DNA of 26,087 bases from Desulfobacterales bacterium (GTDB lineage Bacteria; Desulfobacterota; Desulfobacteria; Desulfobacterales; RPRI01): positions 1 through 26,087 of the forward strand of contig JAGVOC010000165.1 of NCBI GenBank assembly GCA_020052975.1. The letters run 5' to 3'. The notes below the pieces were generated by a model. It did not search any database and was not told the origin of the DNA. It was given only the letters and a program-made list of their open reading frames with translations. Shown here in pieces: positions 1-7,587 of this stretch. Positions within the stretch are counted from its first letter, which is position 1. The number at the start of each line of letters is the position of its first letter. The position numbers and the translations under genes are program-made.

Positions 1-125
1 GTGACCCGGCTTTCTTTAAATCCGACCGTGTTCACGTTGGCGATATTATCGCCGATGACTGTCATTGAATTTCCCAGGGCGCTCAGGCCGCTGATTCCAG
101 AAAAAAGTCCGCTTGTTAGTGACAT
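1..125 (-). CDS. flgE: Flagellar hook protein FlgE, N-terminal fragment
   Basis: Only the first 41 codons are in the window; the gene runs off the left edge. The translation begins MSLTSGLFSGISGLSALGNS and continues with a stretch containing IGDNIANVNTVGFKES, the conserved N-terminal motif of the flagellar rod/hook protein family that forms the D0 coiled coil. FlgE polymerises into the hook outside the cell. The start ATG is at 125 and is preceded by AAGGAGAAC about 6 nt upstream, a good ribosome binding site. It follows fliK and flgD in the order fliK-flgD-flgE, which supports FlgE over other members of the family (FlgF, FlgG). A 174-bp gap holding a repeat element separates it from flgD. 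Confidence 0.85.
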   Translation of the reverse strand, partial: MSLTSGLFSGISGLSALGNSMTVIGDNIANVNTVGFKESRV

Positions 126-157
126 TTTATGTTCTCCTTTTTGTTAACTGTTTAGTT

Positions 158-313
158 TTTATTATCTCATAAAAAGTCTGAATTCAGACGGCAAAGTTAA
201 AAGCTCGTTATGCAAGGAGCGCGAATCTTGACGAATGAAGCGTACTTTTGGGTACGCTGCAATGACGAAAGATGAAGCGCAACACAGCAGAATGACTTTT
301 TACGAAGTCGTCA
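158..313. repeat. MITE-like element, copy 1 (flgD-flgE gap)
   Basis: About 156 bp with imperfect terminal inverted repeats. The right end GACTTTTTACGAAGTCGTCA is well preserved; the left end (158-177) is degenerate outside AAAAAGTC. The inner 143 bp (171-313) align without gaps to 9215-9357 with about 17 mismatches (hand alignment). A small hairpin, AGCGTAC/GTACGCT, lies near the middle. No ORF is apparent. Its right end contains the flgD stop codon, so the last residues of FlgD (TTS) are read from the element. Confidence 0.8.
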
Positions 314-986
314 GTTTTGTAATCTCAATAACCTGATCAGGCGATACAAGCCTTTTCCCGACCATCAGGTAAGGAATACCACTTTGATTGGTAACTCCGG
401 TGACTTCTCCTGTGTGGTAAACATCAGCTGAAACGGACGCCCCGGTTTGACCCGTCGCATTGATTCTGATCGAATAGACGCCGTCACCCACCATGTTTCC
501 CCGGTTATCCCTGCCGTCCCAGCCAATGGAATGTTCACCCGGCGCCTTCAATCCCGCTTTGATGCTTCTGATCTCTGATCCCAGAGCATCGATGACGGAG
601 ATGTTTACATCGGCAGAACCATTTAGGGAATATAAACTCGAATCAATAATTCCGCCTGTAACGGACACCTTGTTGTCGCTGGTTTTAACCACCTTGCCGA
701 TATAGTCGAGAATATTTTCGTTTCCATTTGCCGACAGACTTTTCTGTATGTCCATAAGCGTTTTGTTCATGCCGAACAACTGCTCAAGACTGCTGAACTG
801 CGCCAGCTGAGCGGAAAATTCCTGGCTTTCCATCGGGTTCATCGGGTCCTGATGTTTAAGTTGAGTAACCAGCAGATTCAGAAAATCATCCTTGCCGAGA
901 TCTTTTTTTGCTTTTACGGATGCCGATGAATCAGCACCGGTGACAGCTGACTGCTGATAATCCGTTCCAAGTGAGTTTGTGTACAT
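300..986 (-). CDS. flgD: Flagellar hook assembly (capping) protein FlgD
   Basis: 228 aa. FlgD caps the growing hook and guides FlgE polymerisation. The family signature is clear at residues 33-70: DFLNLLVTQLKHQDPMNPM followed by SQEFSAQLAQFSSLEQ. The C-terminal half has the Ig/Tudor-like pattern, including GWDGRDNRGNMVGDGVYSI. The ATG at 986 has AGAGGTG about 5 nt upstream. It starts 22 nt after the fliK stop and is co-oriented with fliK and flgE. The last codons ACG ACT TCG TAA lie inside the terminal inverted repeat of the element at 158-313, so the C-terminus has apparently been re-set by the insertion. Confidence 0.95.
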   Translation of the reverse strand: MYTNSLGTDYQQSAVTGADSSASVKAKKDLGKDDFLNLLVTQLKHQDPMNPMESQEFSAQLAQFSSLEQLFGMNKTLMDIQKSLSANGNENILDYIGKVVKTSDNKVSVTGGIIDSSLYSLNGSADVNISVIDALGSEIRSIKAGLKAPGEHSIGWDGRDNRGNMVGDGVYSIRINATGQTGASVSADVYHTGEVTGVTNQSGIPYLMVGKRLVSPDQVIEITKLTTS

Positions 987-1008
987 ACAGCACCTCTTTT
1001 GTGTTTGA

Positions 1009-2790
1009 TTATGCCTCTAAATCCAACAAATAATATCTACCTGCCATGTTTCGGGGACTCGGCAATACATCTTCCTGAACGTCATTGTCCGAAAACAGGT
1101 CCCCGTTCGTTTCATGATACTGTTGGTGCTCCTGTCCTGAGCCCTCGTTTAAATTCGTTAAAGACCGTCCGAAATTCTGTCCGACCTGAATATCCAGACT
1201 TTCAAGCCTTATGCCCTGCTCTAACAGGGCGCTCCTGAGTTCGTGGGCACCGGCAAGCATGATTTCTTTTACCGAACTGCTTTCGGCAATCATTCCAAGC
1301 TGCAATGTGTTGCCTTTAATCTCCATAGACAATTTAACGGCTCCCAGATCAGGGGGATTTAACTGCAGGTTGATGATCCTGTCTCCCCTTAAAACAGACC
1401 GTGAAATCTGCTTTCCCAGCTGATCTACAATATGTTCCGGAAAGAAGTTGCTGTCTGTCTGCCTGTTCCGGGGTATAGAAGAAAGCGTTTCATATCTGAT
1501 TGAAGGGTATCCCCCATCCTGAAGGATTTCAGCCGCTTTAGTCTTCAGTCCCCCGCGGTCAGTCTCAAGATTCATTTCTTTTTTATATCTGGATCCCTCA
1601 TTCAAATCGGAAATCCGGTCCGATTTCTCCTGCAGCCCGGCTTCTACAATCCGGCCGCCATAATTATTCTGTTTAATCGACGGTTTTCCGTTTTTACTGG
1701 CCTGTGCGGCCCTCCGGTTGCCTTCAGAGAAATACCCGGTGCCGGTTATTTCTTTCACACCGCCTGAAGATGCCGATTTGAATTGTAAAATGGAGGGTAC
1801 GGCCAACTGCAGTTCAAGCTTTTCATTGGCTGCAACCGATCTTTCGATAATCCGGTCTATGGATGATTTAACATTCAGCGGCAATTGGCCGGCATTATTT
1901 TTTCCTTCTGCCGAATTTTCCTGTGCCGTTTGGATAATCTTCCCGGTTGACCTGCCGTCGTATTCTCTGCCCGTCGTATCGGTGCCTGTCCCCCGGAGCC
2001 CCACAATTGCCCGGTCTCTCAGATGTTCCAGCCCCGTAATCAGATCGTTCATTGCGATTTGGCCCGTAGCCGGGGCAGGTTGTATCTGAATCCCCAGTTC
2101 TTCCAGCTTTTTTGAGACTTTTACCGACGAGCCGGCTTCAACGGTTCCACGCTTTTCTCCTTTCATCCGGTCCCCGGCCACCTTCAATTGGGCAATCAGT
2201 TTATCCAGATCCAGTCCGCCATCGGCGGCACGGGCGACATTAAGAGTACGACCCGCCTCCTCAAGGGTCAACCCGAAATCTTTTAAGAGAGAATCAAACC
2301 GGGGAGCTACCGAAGGATTTATTATTATGGACGGATACGGCCTTCCCCCGGATGTTCCAGGGGCTGTGACCTGAGAAAAAAATTCGGAAAGCGGGATCAT
2401 TCCATCCGGATGCTTCTCAAGCAGTTTCCCGATAAATTTTTCCGCATCCGCTTCCGTATATCCGCATTGCCTGAGGAAATCCGCCAGGATATGAATATCA
2501 TTGCTGTTCAAACAGGCCTTATCCAATGATTTACCCCTTGCAATAAGGCCTTTATTAAGGGCTTCAAGGTAAGCTCCGGTCCCGCTCCCTTCCGGATTAT
2601 CTGTTTTTATAAGCCGGGCATTTTCGGCACAATTCATGTTTCTGATGCCATCGATCGACTTTTTAATCAAAGAGTCAAAATCTTCGGATACCTTCTCCGG
2701 CAGGGAAGGTTTTGAGTCACCTGCCAATCCATTCAATCCATTAAGAAGTAAATTAAGTATTGAGCCGGCAATCATTATGTTCGTATACAT
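1009..2790 (-). CDS. fliK: Flagellar hook-length control protein FliK
   Basis: 593 aa. FliK measures hook length and triggers the export switch from hook to filament substrates. The C-terminal Flg_hook domain is recognisable at about residues 455-545: INLQLNPPDLGAVKLSMEIK, then ELRSALLEQGIRLESLDIQV. The N-terminal 440 residues are poorly conserved and low in order, as usual for FliK rulers; a segment near residue 150 is rich in Pro, Gly and Ser. The start ATG at 2790 follows AAAGGG at a rather long spacing. It is first gene of the fliK-flgD-flgE set, behind the sigma-54 site at 2844-2829. Confidence 0.9.
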   Translation of the reverse strand: MYTNIMIAGSILNLLLNGLNGLAGDSKPSLPEKVSEDFDSLIKKSIDGIRNMNCAENARLIKTDNPEGSGTGAYLEALNKGLIARGKSLDKACLNSNDIHILADFLRQCGYTEADAEKFIGKLLEKHPDGMIPLSEFFSQVTAPGTSGGRPYPSIIINPSVAPRFDSLLKDFGLTLEEAGRTLNVARAADGGLDLDKLIAQLKVAGDRMKGEKRGTVEAGSSVKVSKKLEELGIQIQPAPATGQIAMNDLITGLEHLRDRAIVGLRGTGTDTTGREYDGRSTGKIIQTAQENSAEGKNNAGQLPLNVKSSIDRIIERSVAANEKLELQLAVPSILQFKSASSGGVKEITGTGYFSEGNRRAAQASKNGKPSIKQNNYGGRIVEAGLQEKSDRISDLNEGSRYKKEMNLETDRGGLKTKAAEILQDGGYPSIRYETLSSIPRNRQTDSNFFPEHIVDQLGKQISRSVLRGDRIINLQLNPPDLGAVKLSMEIKGNTLQLGMIAESSSVKEIMLAGAHELRSALLEQGIRLESLDIQVGQNFGRSLTNLNEGSGQEHQQYHETNGDLFSDNDVQEDVLPSPRNMAGRYYLLDLEA

Positions 2791-2828
2791 GTCGTAAACC
2801 CTTTATTTATATGTTTGATAGTACATAT

Positions 2829-2844
2829 AGCAAAGGGCATACCA
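2829..2844 (-). promoter_or_regulatory. Sigma-54 (-24/-12) promoter for fliK-flgD-flgE
   Basis: Read on the minus strand, TGGTATGCCCTTTGCT matches the sigma-54 consensus TGGYAYRNNNNTTGCW at every fixed position, with GG and GC 10 bp apart. The predicted start is near 2818, giving a leader of about 28 nt before the fliK ATG at 2790. Confidence 0.85.
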
Positions 2845-2960
2845 ACATTTGAAAATAATTTTATATACTATTATTACAGTATGTTGTCCGGCTACGCTTC
2901 TGAAGCGGCACTTCCGCAGGTATAAAAAAGAGATAATATTTTCCTTATAAAAATAGAAAG

Positions 2961-2979
2961 AGGGGAAAATATTTCCCCT
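2961..2979. terminator. Possible terminator hairpin downstream of the flgB-motE operon
   Basis: AGGGGAAA-ATA-TTTCCCCT is an 8-bp stem with a 3-nt loop. On the minus strand it is followed by CTTTCTATTTTT, a fairly U-rich tract; on the plus strand by TTTTG. It lies between the MotE-like gene (ends 3515) and the fliK promoter, where a terminator for the large flagellar operon would be expected, though 540 nt downstream of the last stop. The rest of 2845-3101 is AT-rich and shows nothing I can name. Confidence 0.45.
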
Positions 2980-3101
2980 TTTGAAGAACGTCTTGATATT
3001 CGGGCCAGATTGTATTATAAGAATAGATATGCGATTGTTTTCACATACGGAACCATAAAGACGCCGGGATTATTCCTTGTGTGATTACATTGAACCTATA
3101 T

Positions 3102-3130
3102 ATTCGAAGTACGATGTACGATATTCGATG
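3102..3130. repeat. Heptamer array (ATTCGAA/GTACGAT units)
   Basis: Successive 7-mers ATTCGAA, GTACGAT, GTACGAT, ATTCGAT form a short array of about four units just upstream of the small plus-strand ORF at 3145. It has the same 7-nt period as the other arrays in the window but a different unit. Confidence 0.6.
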
Positions 3131-3144
3131 CAGGGGAGGCTATA

Positions 3145-3336
3145 ATGATTAATGAGGTGAAAAACAATTGGCCGTTAGTGCCGGTGCACACTCCGGATGT
3201 TACCGTCCTGCGAAAAGATTCTGCTGTTCAGTTTTCTTCGGAACGCCGTAAGGGTTCGATTGCCTTTGAAAACAAGGCTCGGCACACATCGACTTATTTC
3301 TGGGAAAAGGGAGCATTTGTGGATATTTTTGTCTGA
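3145..3336 (+). CDS. Small hypothetical protein (63 aa)
   Basis: 63 aa, beginning MINEVKNNWPLVPVHT and ending FWEKGAFVDIFV. I do not recognise the family. The case for a real gene is a strong ribosome binding site (GGGGAGG 5 nt before ATG), an intergenic position between two minus-strand operons, and a plausible soluble, mixed-charge composition without long low-complexity runs. Against it are the small size, the lack of a promoter I can see (a heptamer array occupies 3102-3130), and an overlapping 83-codon minus-strand frame at 3175-3426. No signal peptide or membrane segment is visible. Confidence 0.4.
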   Translation: MINEVKNNWPLVPVHTPDVTVLRKDSAVQFSSERRKGSIAFENKARHTSTYFWEKGAFVDIFV

Positions 3337-3414
3337 TCGTAACTGCTCAGGTTTCTGGTTCAAGACCTTCCGCCTTTCTTCATCCTTCAGCCCATCTGCC
3401 AAAATAATTACTTT

Positions 3415-3517
3415 TGACGGACTCATAAAAAATCATACGCGACCGGATTTGAGATTTTTGAGAAATCCCCCAAAAATTCATTGAGTTAGCATGGTTGAAC
3501 TTTTTACGAACACATTA
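3415..3517. repeat. Short MITE derivative beside the MotE-like gene
   Basis: The left end TGACGGACTCATAAAAAATC (3415-3434) matches the 9203 copy's end TGATGGACTCGTAAAAAGTC at 17 of 20 positions. The right end GAACTTTTTACGAACACATTA (3497-3517) is a degenerate form of the other terminal repeat and reaches the stop codon of the MotE-like gene. The inner part is only about 60 bp and does not resemble the long copies, so this is probably a deletion derivative or a related element. Confidence 0.55.
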
Positions 3518-4054
3518 CTTTGCGGCAAGTCCTTCAACAATTCTTGCAGCTTTTTCTCTATCAAGAAAAGACAGAATAGCTCCGACGGTTTCTCCTTTCA
3601 TTTGGGAAAGCAGCTCAACGGCAAAGTTCCTGTCAAGTTTTCCTATCACTTCAGCCGCACTCTGAGGTTTCATTGCCGAATACGCTTTTATCAGGTGTTT
3701 GAGCCTCTGTCCGTCAATCGTTTCTTTTTTGGCCAAATCGTTTTTTATCTCTGCCCTGAGCTTCGTCAGTTTTTCCATTTTAATGCCGATCTCATCTCTG
3801 ATGGCTTTCAGATCTTCTTCCTGTGTTTTAAGTTCGGCATTCTTTTGTAAAAGTACTGCCAGATCGATTGTTTTATCTTCCCGGACGGCTGCCGGCTGGT
3901 CTGTTTTCACTTCTGCGGTTGTCTTCTGTTCCGCGGCAATGGCATTTGTGACCCATAATACGGGGTATAGTTCCGCCCGGAAAATATATAATGACACAAG
4001 TATTATTTTTAGAAAGAGCAAAGCTGCGAAAGAAACACAGGTTAATGATTTCAT
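3515..4054 (-). CDS. MotE-like protein with MgtE N-terminal-type domain
   Basis: 179 aa. An N-terminal hydrophobic segment (about residues 8-30) acts as a signal anchor, so the rest should be periplasmic. It is followed by a charged coiled coil (about 65-115) and a C-terminal helical repeat with LLSQMKGETVGAILSFLDRE, typical of the MgtE_N domain. This architecture is that of MotE, a periplasmic chaperone or partner of the flagellar stator partner MotC in alphaproteobacteria; similar proteins follow fliJ in many other flagellar operons. The start overlaps the fliJ stop as ATGA, implying translational coupling. The stop at 3515 touches the end of a repeat element. Confidence 0.75.
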   Translation of the reverse strand: MKSLTCVSFAALLFLKIILVSLYIFRAELYPVLWVTNAIAAEQKTTAEVKTDQPAAVREDKTIDLAVLLQKNAELKTQEEDLKAIRDEIGIKMEKLTKLRAEIKNDLAKKETIDGQRLKHLIKAYSAMKPQSAAEVIGKLDRNFAVELLSQMKGETVGAILSFLDREKAARIVEGLAAK

Positions 4055-4497
4055 AAGCTTATCCTTTTCTCTCTGATGATGGCTGTTTCATCAAGTTCCT
4101 TTTGTTCTTCTTTTTCGGATATCTCCCGATATCGGCAGCTCTGAATTTCCCTTAACGTCTCCAATGTTTTTTTCTTTACTGATTCCTTTTTCAGGAACGT
4201 CCTGTGCAGCTGAACTGCCGCCTCTGTTTTTTTCAGGGCAAGATCGCCCGCTTCCTGGTCGTCGTTCAATTTCTGAAAAAAGTGATAATAGTGCCGGTAC
4301 CGGGCAACATCCATTCCTTTCCGTTTTTCCTCGCTGCATTCTCCCGAAAGTTCTTTGCGTTTCGCAACGATCACTTTAACCGAATTTTCCATCATATTAT
4401 GCTCGTTTATTGTATTGATTAATTTTATCTGAGCTTTTGTTTCCAGATATTTCCGATAGCGTAATACTTTTTCGAACCTGAAGGAAAACTTTTTCAT
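4051..4497 (-). CDS. fliJ: Flagellar export chaperone FliJ
   Basis: 148 aa, almost entirely a charged antiparallel coiled coil, beginning MKKFSFRFEKVLRYRKYLE, the usual FliJ opening (F-x-F-x-x-V-L-x-x-R). FliJ sits in the centre of the FliI hexamer and links it to FlhA, and helps recycle export chaperones. It starts 1 nt after the fliI stop with GAGGGG upstream, and its stop overlaps the next gene by 4 nt. Length matches the family (about 145-150 aa). Confidence 0.9.
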   Translation of the reverse strand: MKKFSFRFEKVLRYRKYLETKAQIKLINTINEHNMMENSVKVIVAKRKELSGECSEEKRKGMDVARYRHYYHFFQKLNDDQEAGDLALKKTEAAVQLHRTFLKKESVKKKTLETLREIQSCRYREISEKEEQKELDETAIIREKRISL

Positions 4498-4498
4498 T

Positions 4499-5830
4499 TC
4501 AATTCCCCTCGAGCAATAAATTCAGCCGCGAAAGGCTCTCATCAAAACTCATCTTTTGATGAATATCCTGCTGGAGGAACGCATTGATCTTCCCGATCAT
4601 TCTTTTTGCAAAATCGATATCAGGATCGCTGCCGTCAGCATAAGCCCCAATGTTAATCAAGTCCTCGGCATTCCTGTAAGTGGAAAGGATTTTGACCATT
4701 TTTTTTGCGCTGTCAAGGTGGCCGGATGCAACGATATCTTTCATTACTCTGCTGATACTTGCCATTACATCTATCGCCGGATAGTGACCACGGTGTGCAA
4801 GGGCTCTGGACAGAACGATATGCCCATCCACGATGGATCGGACGGCATCGGCTATCGGCTCGCTCATATCATCTCCCTCGACCAGCACGTTGTATATACC
4901 CGTAATACTTCCCTTCTTCTCAATATTGCCGGCCCGTTCGAGAAGTTTCGGCAACTGGCTGAAAACGCTTGGCGTATATCCTTTTGCTGTTGGGGGCTCT
5001 CCAGCCGCAAGACCAACCTCTCTCAATGACATGGCCACCCTGGTTATTGAATCCATAAGAAGGAGAACATCCGACCCATTATCTCTGAAATATTCTGCCA
5101 GAGCAGTGGCGAGATACGCCGCTCTTATCCTGACCAGGGCGGGCGCATCTGATGTCGATGCAACAACAATCGATTTTTTTATCCCGATCTCACCCAAATC
5201 TTTTTCGACGAAATCTCTGACTTCCCTGCCCCGTTCACCGATCAATGCGATTATTGCAACATCTGCCGCTGTATTCCTTGCCATCATACCCATCAACACG
5301 CTCTTTCCGACTCCCGATCCGGACATGATCGCCATTCTCTGCCCCTTGCCCACGGTTATCAGGGCGTTGATCGCTCTGACGCCTACATCCATAACTTCCT
5401 TGACAATTCCTCTTTGCAACGGGTTAAGGAGATTCCCATAAGTCGGATACTCACCATCCGGCTTTATGACTCCTTTGCCGTCTATCGGCCGGCCGAGTCC
5501 GTCAACCACCCTGCCGAGATATTCTTTCCCCACAGGTACAGTCGGCTTGTTGCTTATTTCGACAATTCTGCTGCCCGGCTTTATGCCCCTCATTTCTCCA
5601 AACGGCATCAGGAATAATCGCTGGTCTTTGAATCCGACAACCTCCGCTCTTATATTATGCCCGGGTGTGGTTTCGATCTCGCAAAGGCTGCCGACACTGA
5701 GCCCCGGCCCGTTTGCTTCAGCAACAATTCCCGCCAGTTTTATGATCCTGCCCTGTAGCCGGAGGGGCCGGCAGGTCTCCAGCGATTCAGTATATTTGCT
5801 CCAATTGATCTGTCCGTTCAGGTCAGTCAT
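4499..5830 (-). CDS. fliI: Flagellar export ATPase FliI
   Basis: 443 aa from the ATG at 5830. FliI is the hexameric ATPase of the flagellar type III export gate, related to F1-beta. Visible motifs are Walker A (GSGVGKS), Walker B (VLLLMDSITR), and the conserved AAGEPPTAKGYTPSVFSQLP. I prefer ATG 5830 (MTDLNGQINWSKY) over an in-frame TTG at 5857, because the ATG gives the usual length and overlaps the fliH stop by 8 nt (ATGACTGA), a common coupling arrangement. A GGAG abuts the ATG, so its own ribosome site is poor and coupling is likely. Confidence 0.95.
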   Translation of the reverse strand: MTDLNGQINWSKYTESLETCRPLRLQGRIIKLAGIVAEANGPGLSVGSLCEIETTPGHNIRAEVVGFKDQRLFLMPFGEMRGIKPGSRIVEISNKPTVPVGKEYLGRVVDGLGRPIDGKGVIKPDGEYPTYGNLLNPLQRGIVKEVMDVGVRAINALITVGKGQRMAIMSGSGVGKSVLMGMMARNTAADVAIIALIGERGREVRDFVEKDLGEIGIKKSIVVASTSDAPALVRIRAAYLATALAEYFRDNGSDVLLLMDSITRVAMSLREVGLAAGEPPTAKGYTPSVFSQLPKLLERAGNIEKKGSITGIYNVLVEGDDMSEPIADAVRSIVDGHIVLSRALAHRGHYPAIDVMASISRVMKDIVASGHLDSAKKMVKILSTYRNAEDLINIGAYADGSDPDIDFAKRMIGKINAFLQQDIHQKMSFDESLSRLNLLLEGN

Positions 5831-6575
5831 CTCCGTTTCCCGTATATGCTTCTTCAAGGCATTGGCGGATCATCTCCAGTTGCGTTTCCACCCGCGCATC
5901 AACATCCCCGAAGGGGGTTTCAAGGAAACACCCTCCTCTCCTGACTGATGGATTGGAAACGACCTCCATCGATTCCAATTGATTGAACCGCTGGAAAAAT
6001 TCCGGCCTTAACCGGTCGATATAATCAAATTCCTCAGGATTTATTTTAAGGAGGATGGATCTCTTTTCCGTTGCAAGTTGAATCGCCTTGATGACTGTTT
6101 CCCTTATTGTCGCCCCGTTCAGCCCGACCTGATGGTGAACGACCTTTTCCGCAACCGAACAAATAAGTCCAAGTATATCATTTTCATAACGTTTAACTAT
6201 GTCGGTTCGTAAACGGCCTATTTCATCCAGAAGATTCTCTATGTTCTCAACGATTTTCAGTGCCTTTAAGGCGCCTAATTCCAGTCCGTCTTTTTCACCC
6301 TGTGCAAAGCCTTTCTCATATGCCTCCCGTTCCAGCATGGCGGCTTTTTCACGGGATCTCTCCATGATATCATCCGATCCTTCATTTTTCCTGTAGTTAC
6401 CTTTGCCATCTATTTGATGAAAGACCGCGTTTTCCACTCCTGCGGTTTGAAGCGCCGTAAAAAGTCTGTTTTCGTTTTTTTCCGCGGCGGGAAATGAATC
6501 AAAAGGCTTTATTTCATATTGTTTCAACACATAGTCTTTTCTATGTATATTAATGGTATGATCAGACAAATACAT
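5823..6575 (-). CDS. fliH: Flagellar assembly protein FliH
   Basis: 250 aa. FliH is the peripheral stalk that anchors and regulates FliI at the C ring. The middle has the helical AYEKGFAQGEKDGLELGAL segment with GxxxG-type spacing, followed by a conserved C-terminal globular part (ICSVAEKVVHHQV, then VRRGGCFLETPFGDVDARVE). The first 70 residues are variable. The gene overlaps the end of fliG by 14 nt and the start of fliI by 8 nt, in the standard fliF-G-H-I-J order. Confidence 0.92.
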   Translation of the reverse strand: MYLSDHTINIHRKDYVLKQYEIKPFDSFPAAEKNENRLFTALQTAGVENAVFHQIDGKGNYRKNEGSDDIMERSREKAAMLEREAYEKGFAQGEKDGLELGALKALKIVENIENLLDEIGRLRTDIVKRYENDILGLICSVAEKVVHHQVGLNGATIRETVIKAIQLATEKRSILLKINPEEFDYIDRLRPEFFQRFNQLESMEVVSNPSVRRGGCFLETPFGDVDARVETQLEMIRQCLEEAYTGNGDD

Positions 6576-7584
6576 CTTCTTTCCCTTTTCCTGAAAGAAT
6601 TATTTTGCCTTCTGCCTCCAGCTTCTTGGCCGCTTTGATAATCAACTGCTGATTATCTTCAACTTCTTTAAGCCTGACAGGACCAAGGACTTCCAAGTCT
6701 TCTTTAAGCATTTCGGCAGCTCTTTCAGATAAATTTGAAAATATTTTTTGTTTCATATCATCAGAGGAGGTTTTCAAGGCCCTTATAATGACATCATTGT
6801 TGATGTTTTTCAGAATTTCCCTGAAACCCTTGTCGTCAATCTTTAACAAATCTTCAAACAGGAACATCTTCTGACGTATCTTTTCAGCCAGCTCACCATC
6901 CTCTTTTTCTATATGCGACATGATGCTTTTTTCGGTTTTGCCGTCCACCTCGTTTAAAATGCTGGCCAGCGCATCAATCCCGTTGAACTTTTTTGTTGAA
7001 CTTGTTCCCAGGCTGTTGATCTCATTCTTGATTATCTCGTCAAGGTCCCTGATGACATCGGTCTGGACTTCCCCGATCTGCAATATTCTTAATGCTATAT
7101 CGGCCTTGATCTCATCCGGGAACAGACAAATAATTTCAGCGGCCTTCTCCTGCGGGAGGTTGGAAAGGATCAGCGCAATCGTCTGTGGATGCTCGTTCTT
7201 AAACACATTGATCACGCTTTTTGCCGGAAGATAGGCAAGCTCGCCGAAAGGAGCATTTTCATTTTCCCTTTCAATAGATTTGAAAGCCTCCCTGACCGGA
7301 GACTCACCCGAAGATTTATCCGCCACCTGCTTCAAAAACGATTTGCCGGACATATTGATTGACTTGTCATTTTCATAGCTTCTAGCGAATTCATCCATAA
7401 CCGAATTCAAAACATTCGGAGGAACAAAGGATATTTTCGACATATACCTGCCGATATTCTTGATGGCATTTTCATCTATTTTTTTAAAGAATGAGGCCGT
7501 AAATTCTTCACCCATCGCCATCAGCAGAATCGCCGATTTCTGGAGTCCTGTTATTCTTTTGGGATCATTTATGTCTGCGTTCAT
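6562..7584 (-). CDS. fliG: Flagellar motor switch protein FliG
   Basis: 340 aa, the normal length. FliG joins the MS ring to the C ring and contacts the stator to generate torque. Family features visible are the FliF-binding N-terminal domain, the middle domain with EHPQTIALILSNLPQEKAAE, and the C-terminal torque helix region (MFLFEDLLKIDDKGFREIL, and later LGPVRLKEVEDNQQ). The start ATG at 7584 lies 3 nt after the fliF stop, so translation is probably coupled to fliF. Confidence 0.97.
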   Translation of the reverse strand: MNADINDPKRITGLQKSAILLMAMGEEFTASFFKKIDENAIKNIGRYMSKISFVPPNVLNSVMDEFARSYENDKSINMSGKSFLKQVADKSSGESPVREAFKSIERENENAPFGELAYLPAKSVINVFKNEHPQTIALILSNLPQEKAAEIICLFPDEIKADIALRILQIGEVQTDVIRDLDEIIKNEINSLGTSSTKKFNGIDALASILNEVDGKTEKSIMSHIEKEDGELAEKIRQKMFLFEDLLKIDDKGFREILKNINNDVIIRALKTSSDDMKQKIFSNLSERAAEMLKEDLEVLGPVRLKEVEDNQQLIIKAAKKLEAEGKIILSGKGKEDVFV

Positions 7585-7587
7585 TTT

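Noticed and set aside
3175..3426. 83-codon minus-strand frame opposite the small ORF at 3145
   Set aside because: No clear ribosome site, start in the end of a repeat element, and it overlaps a better-supported plus-strand frame.
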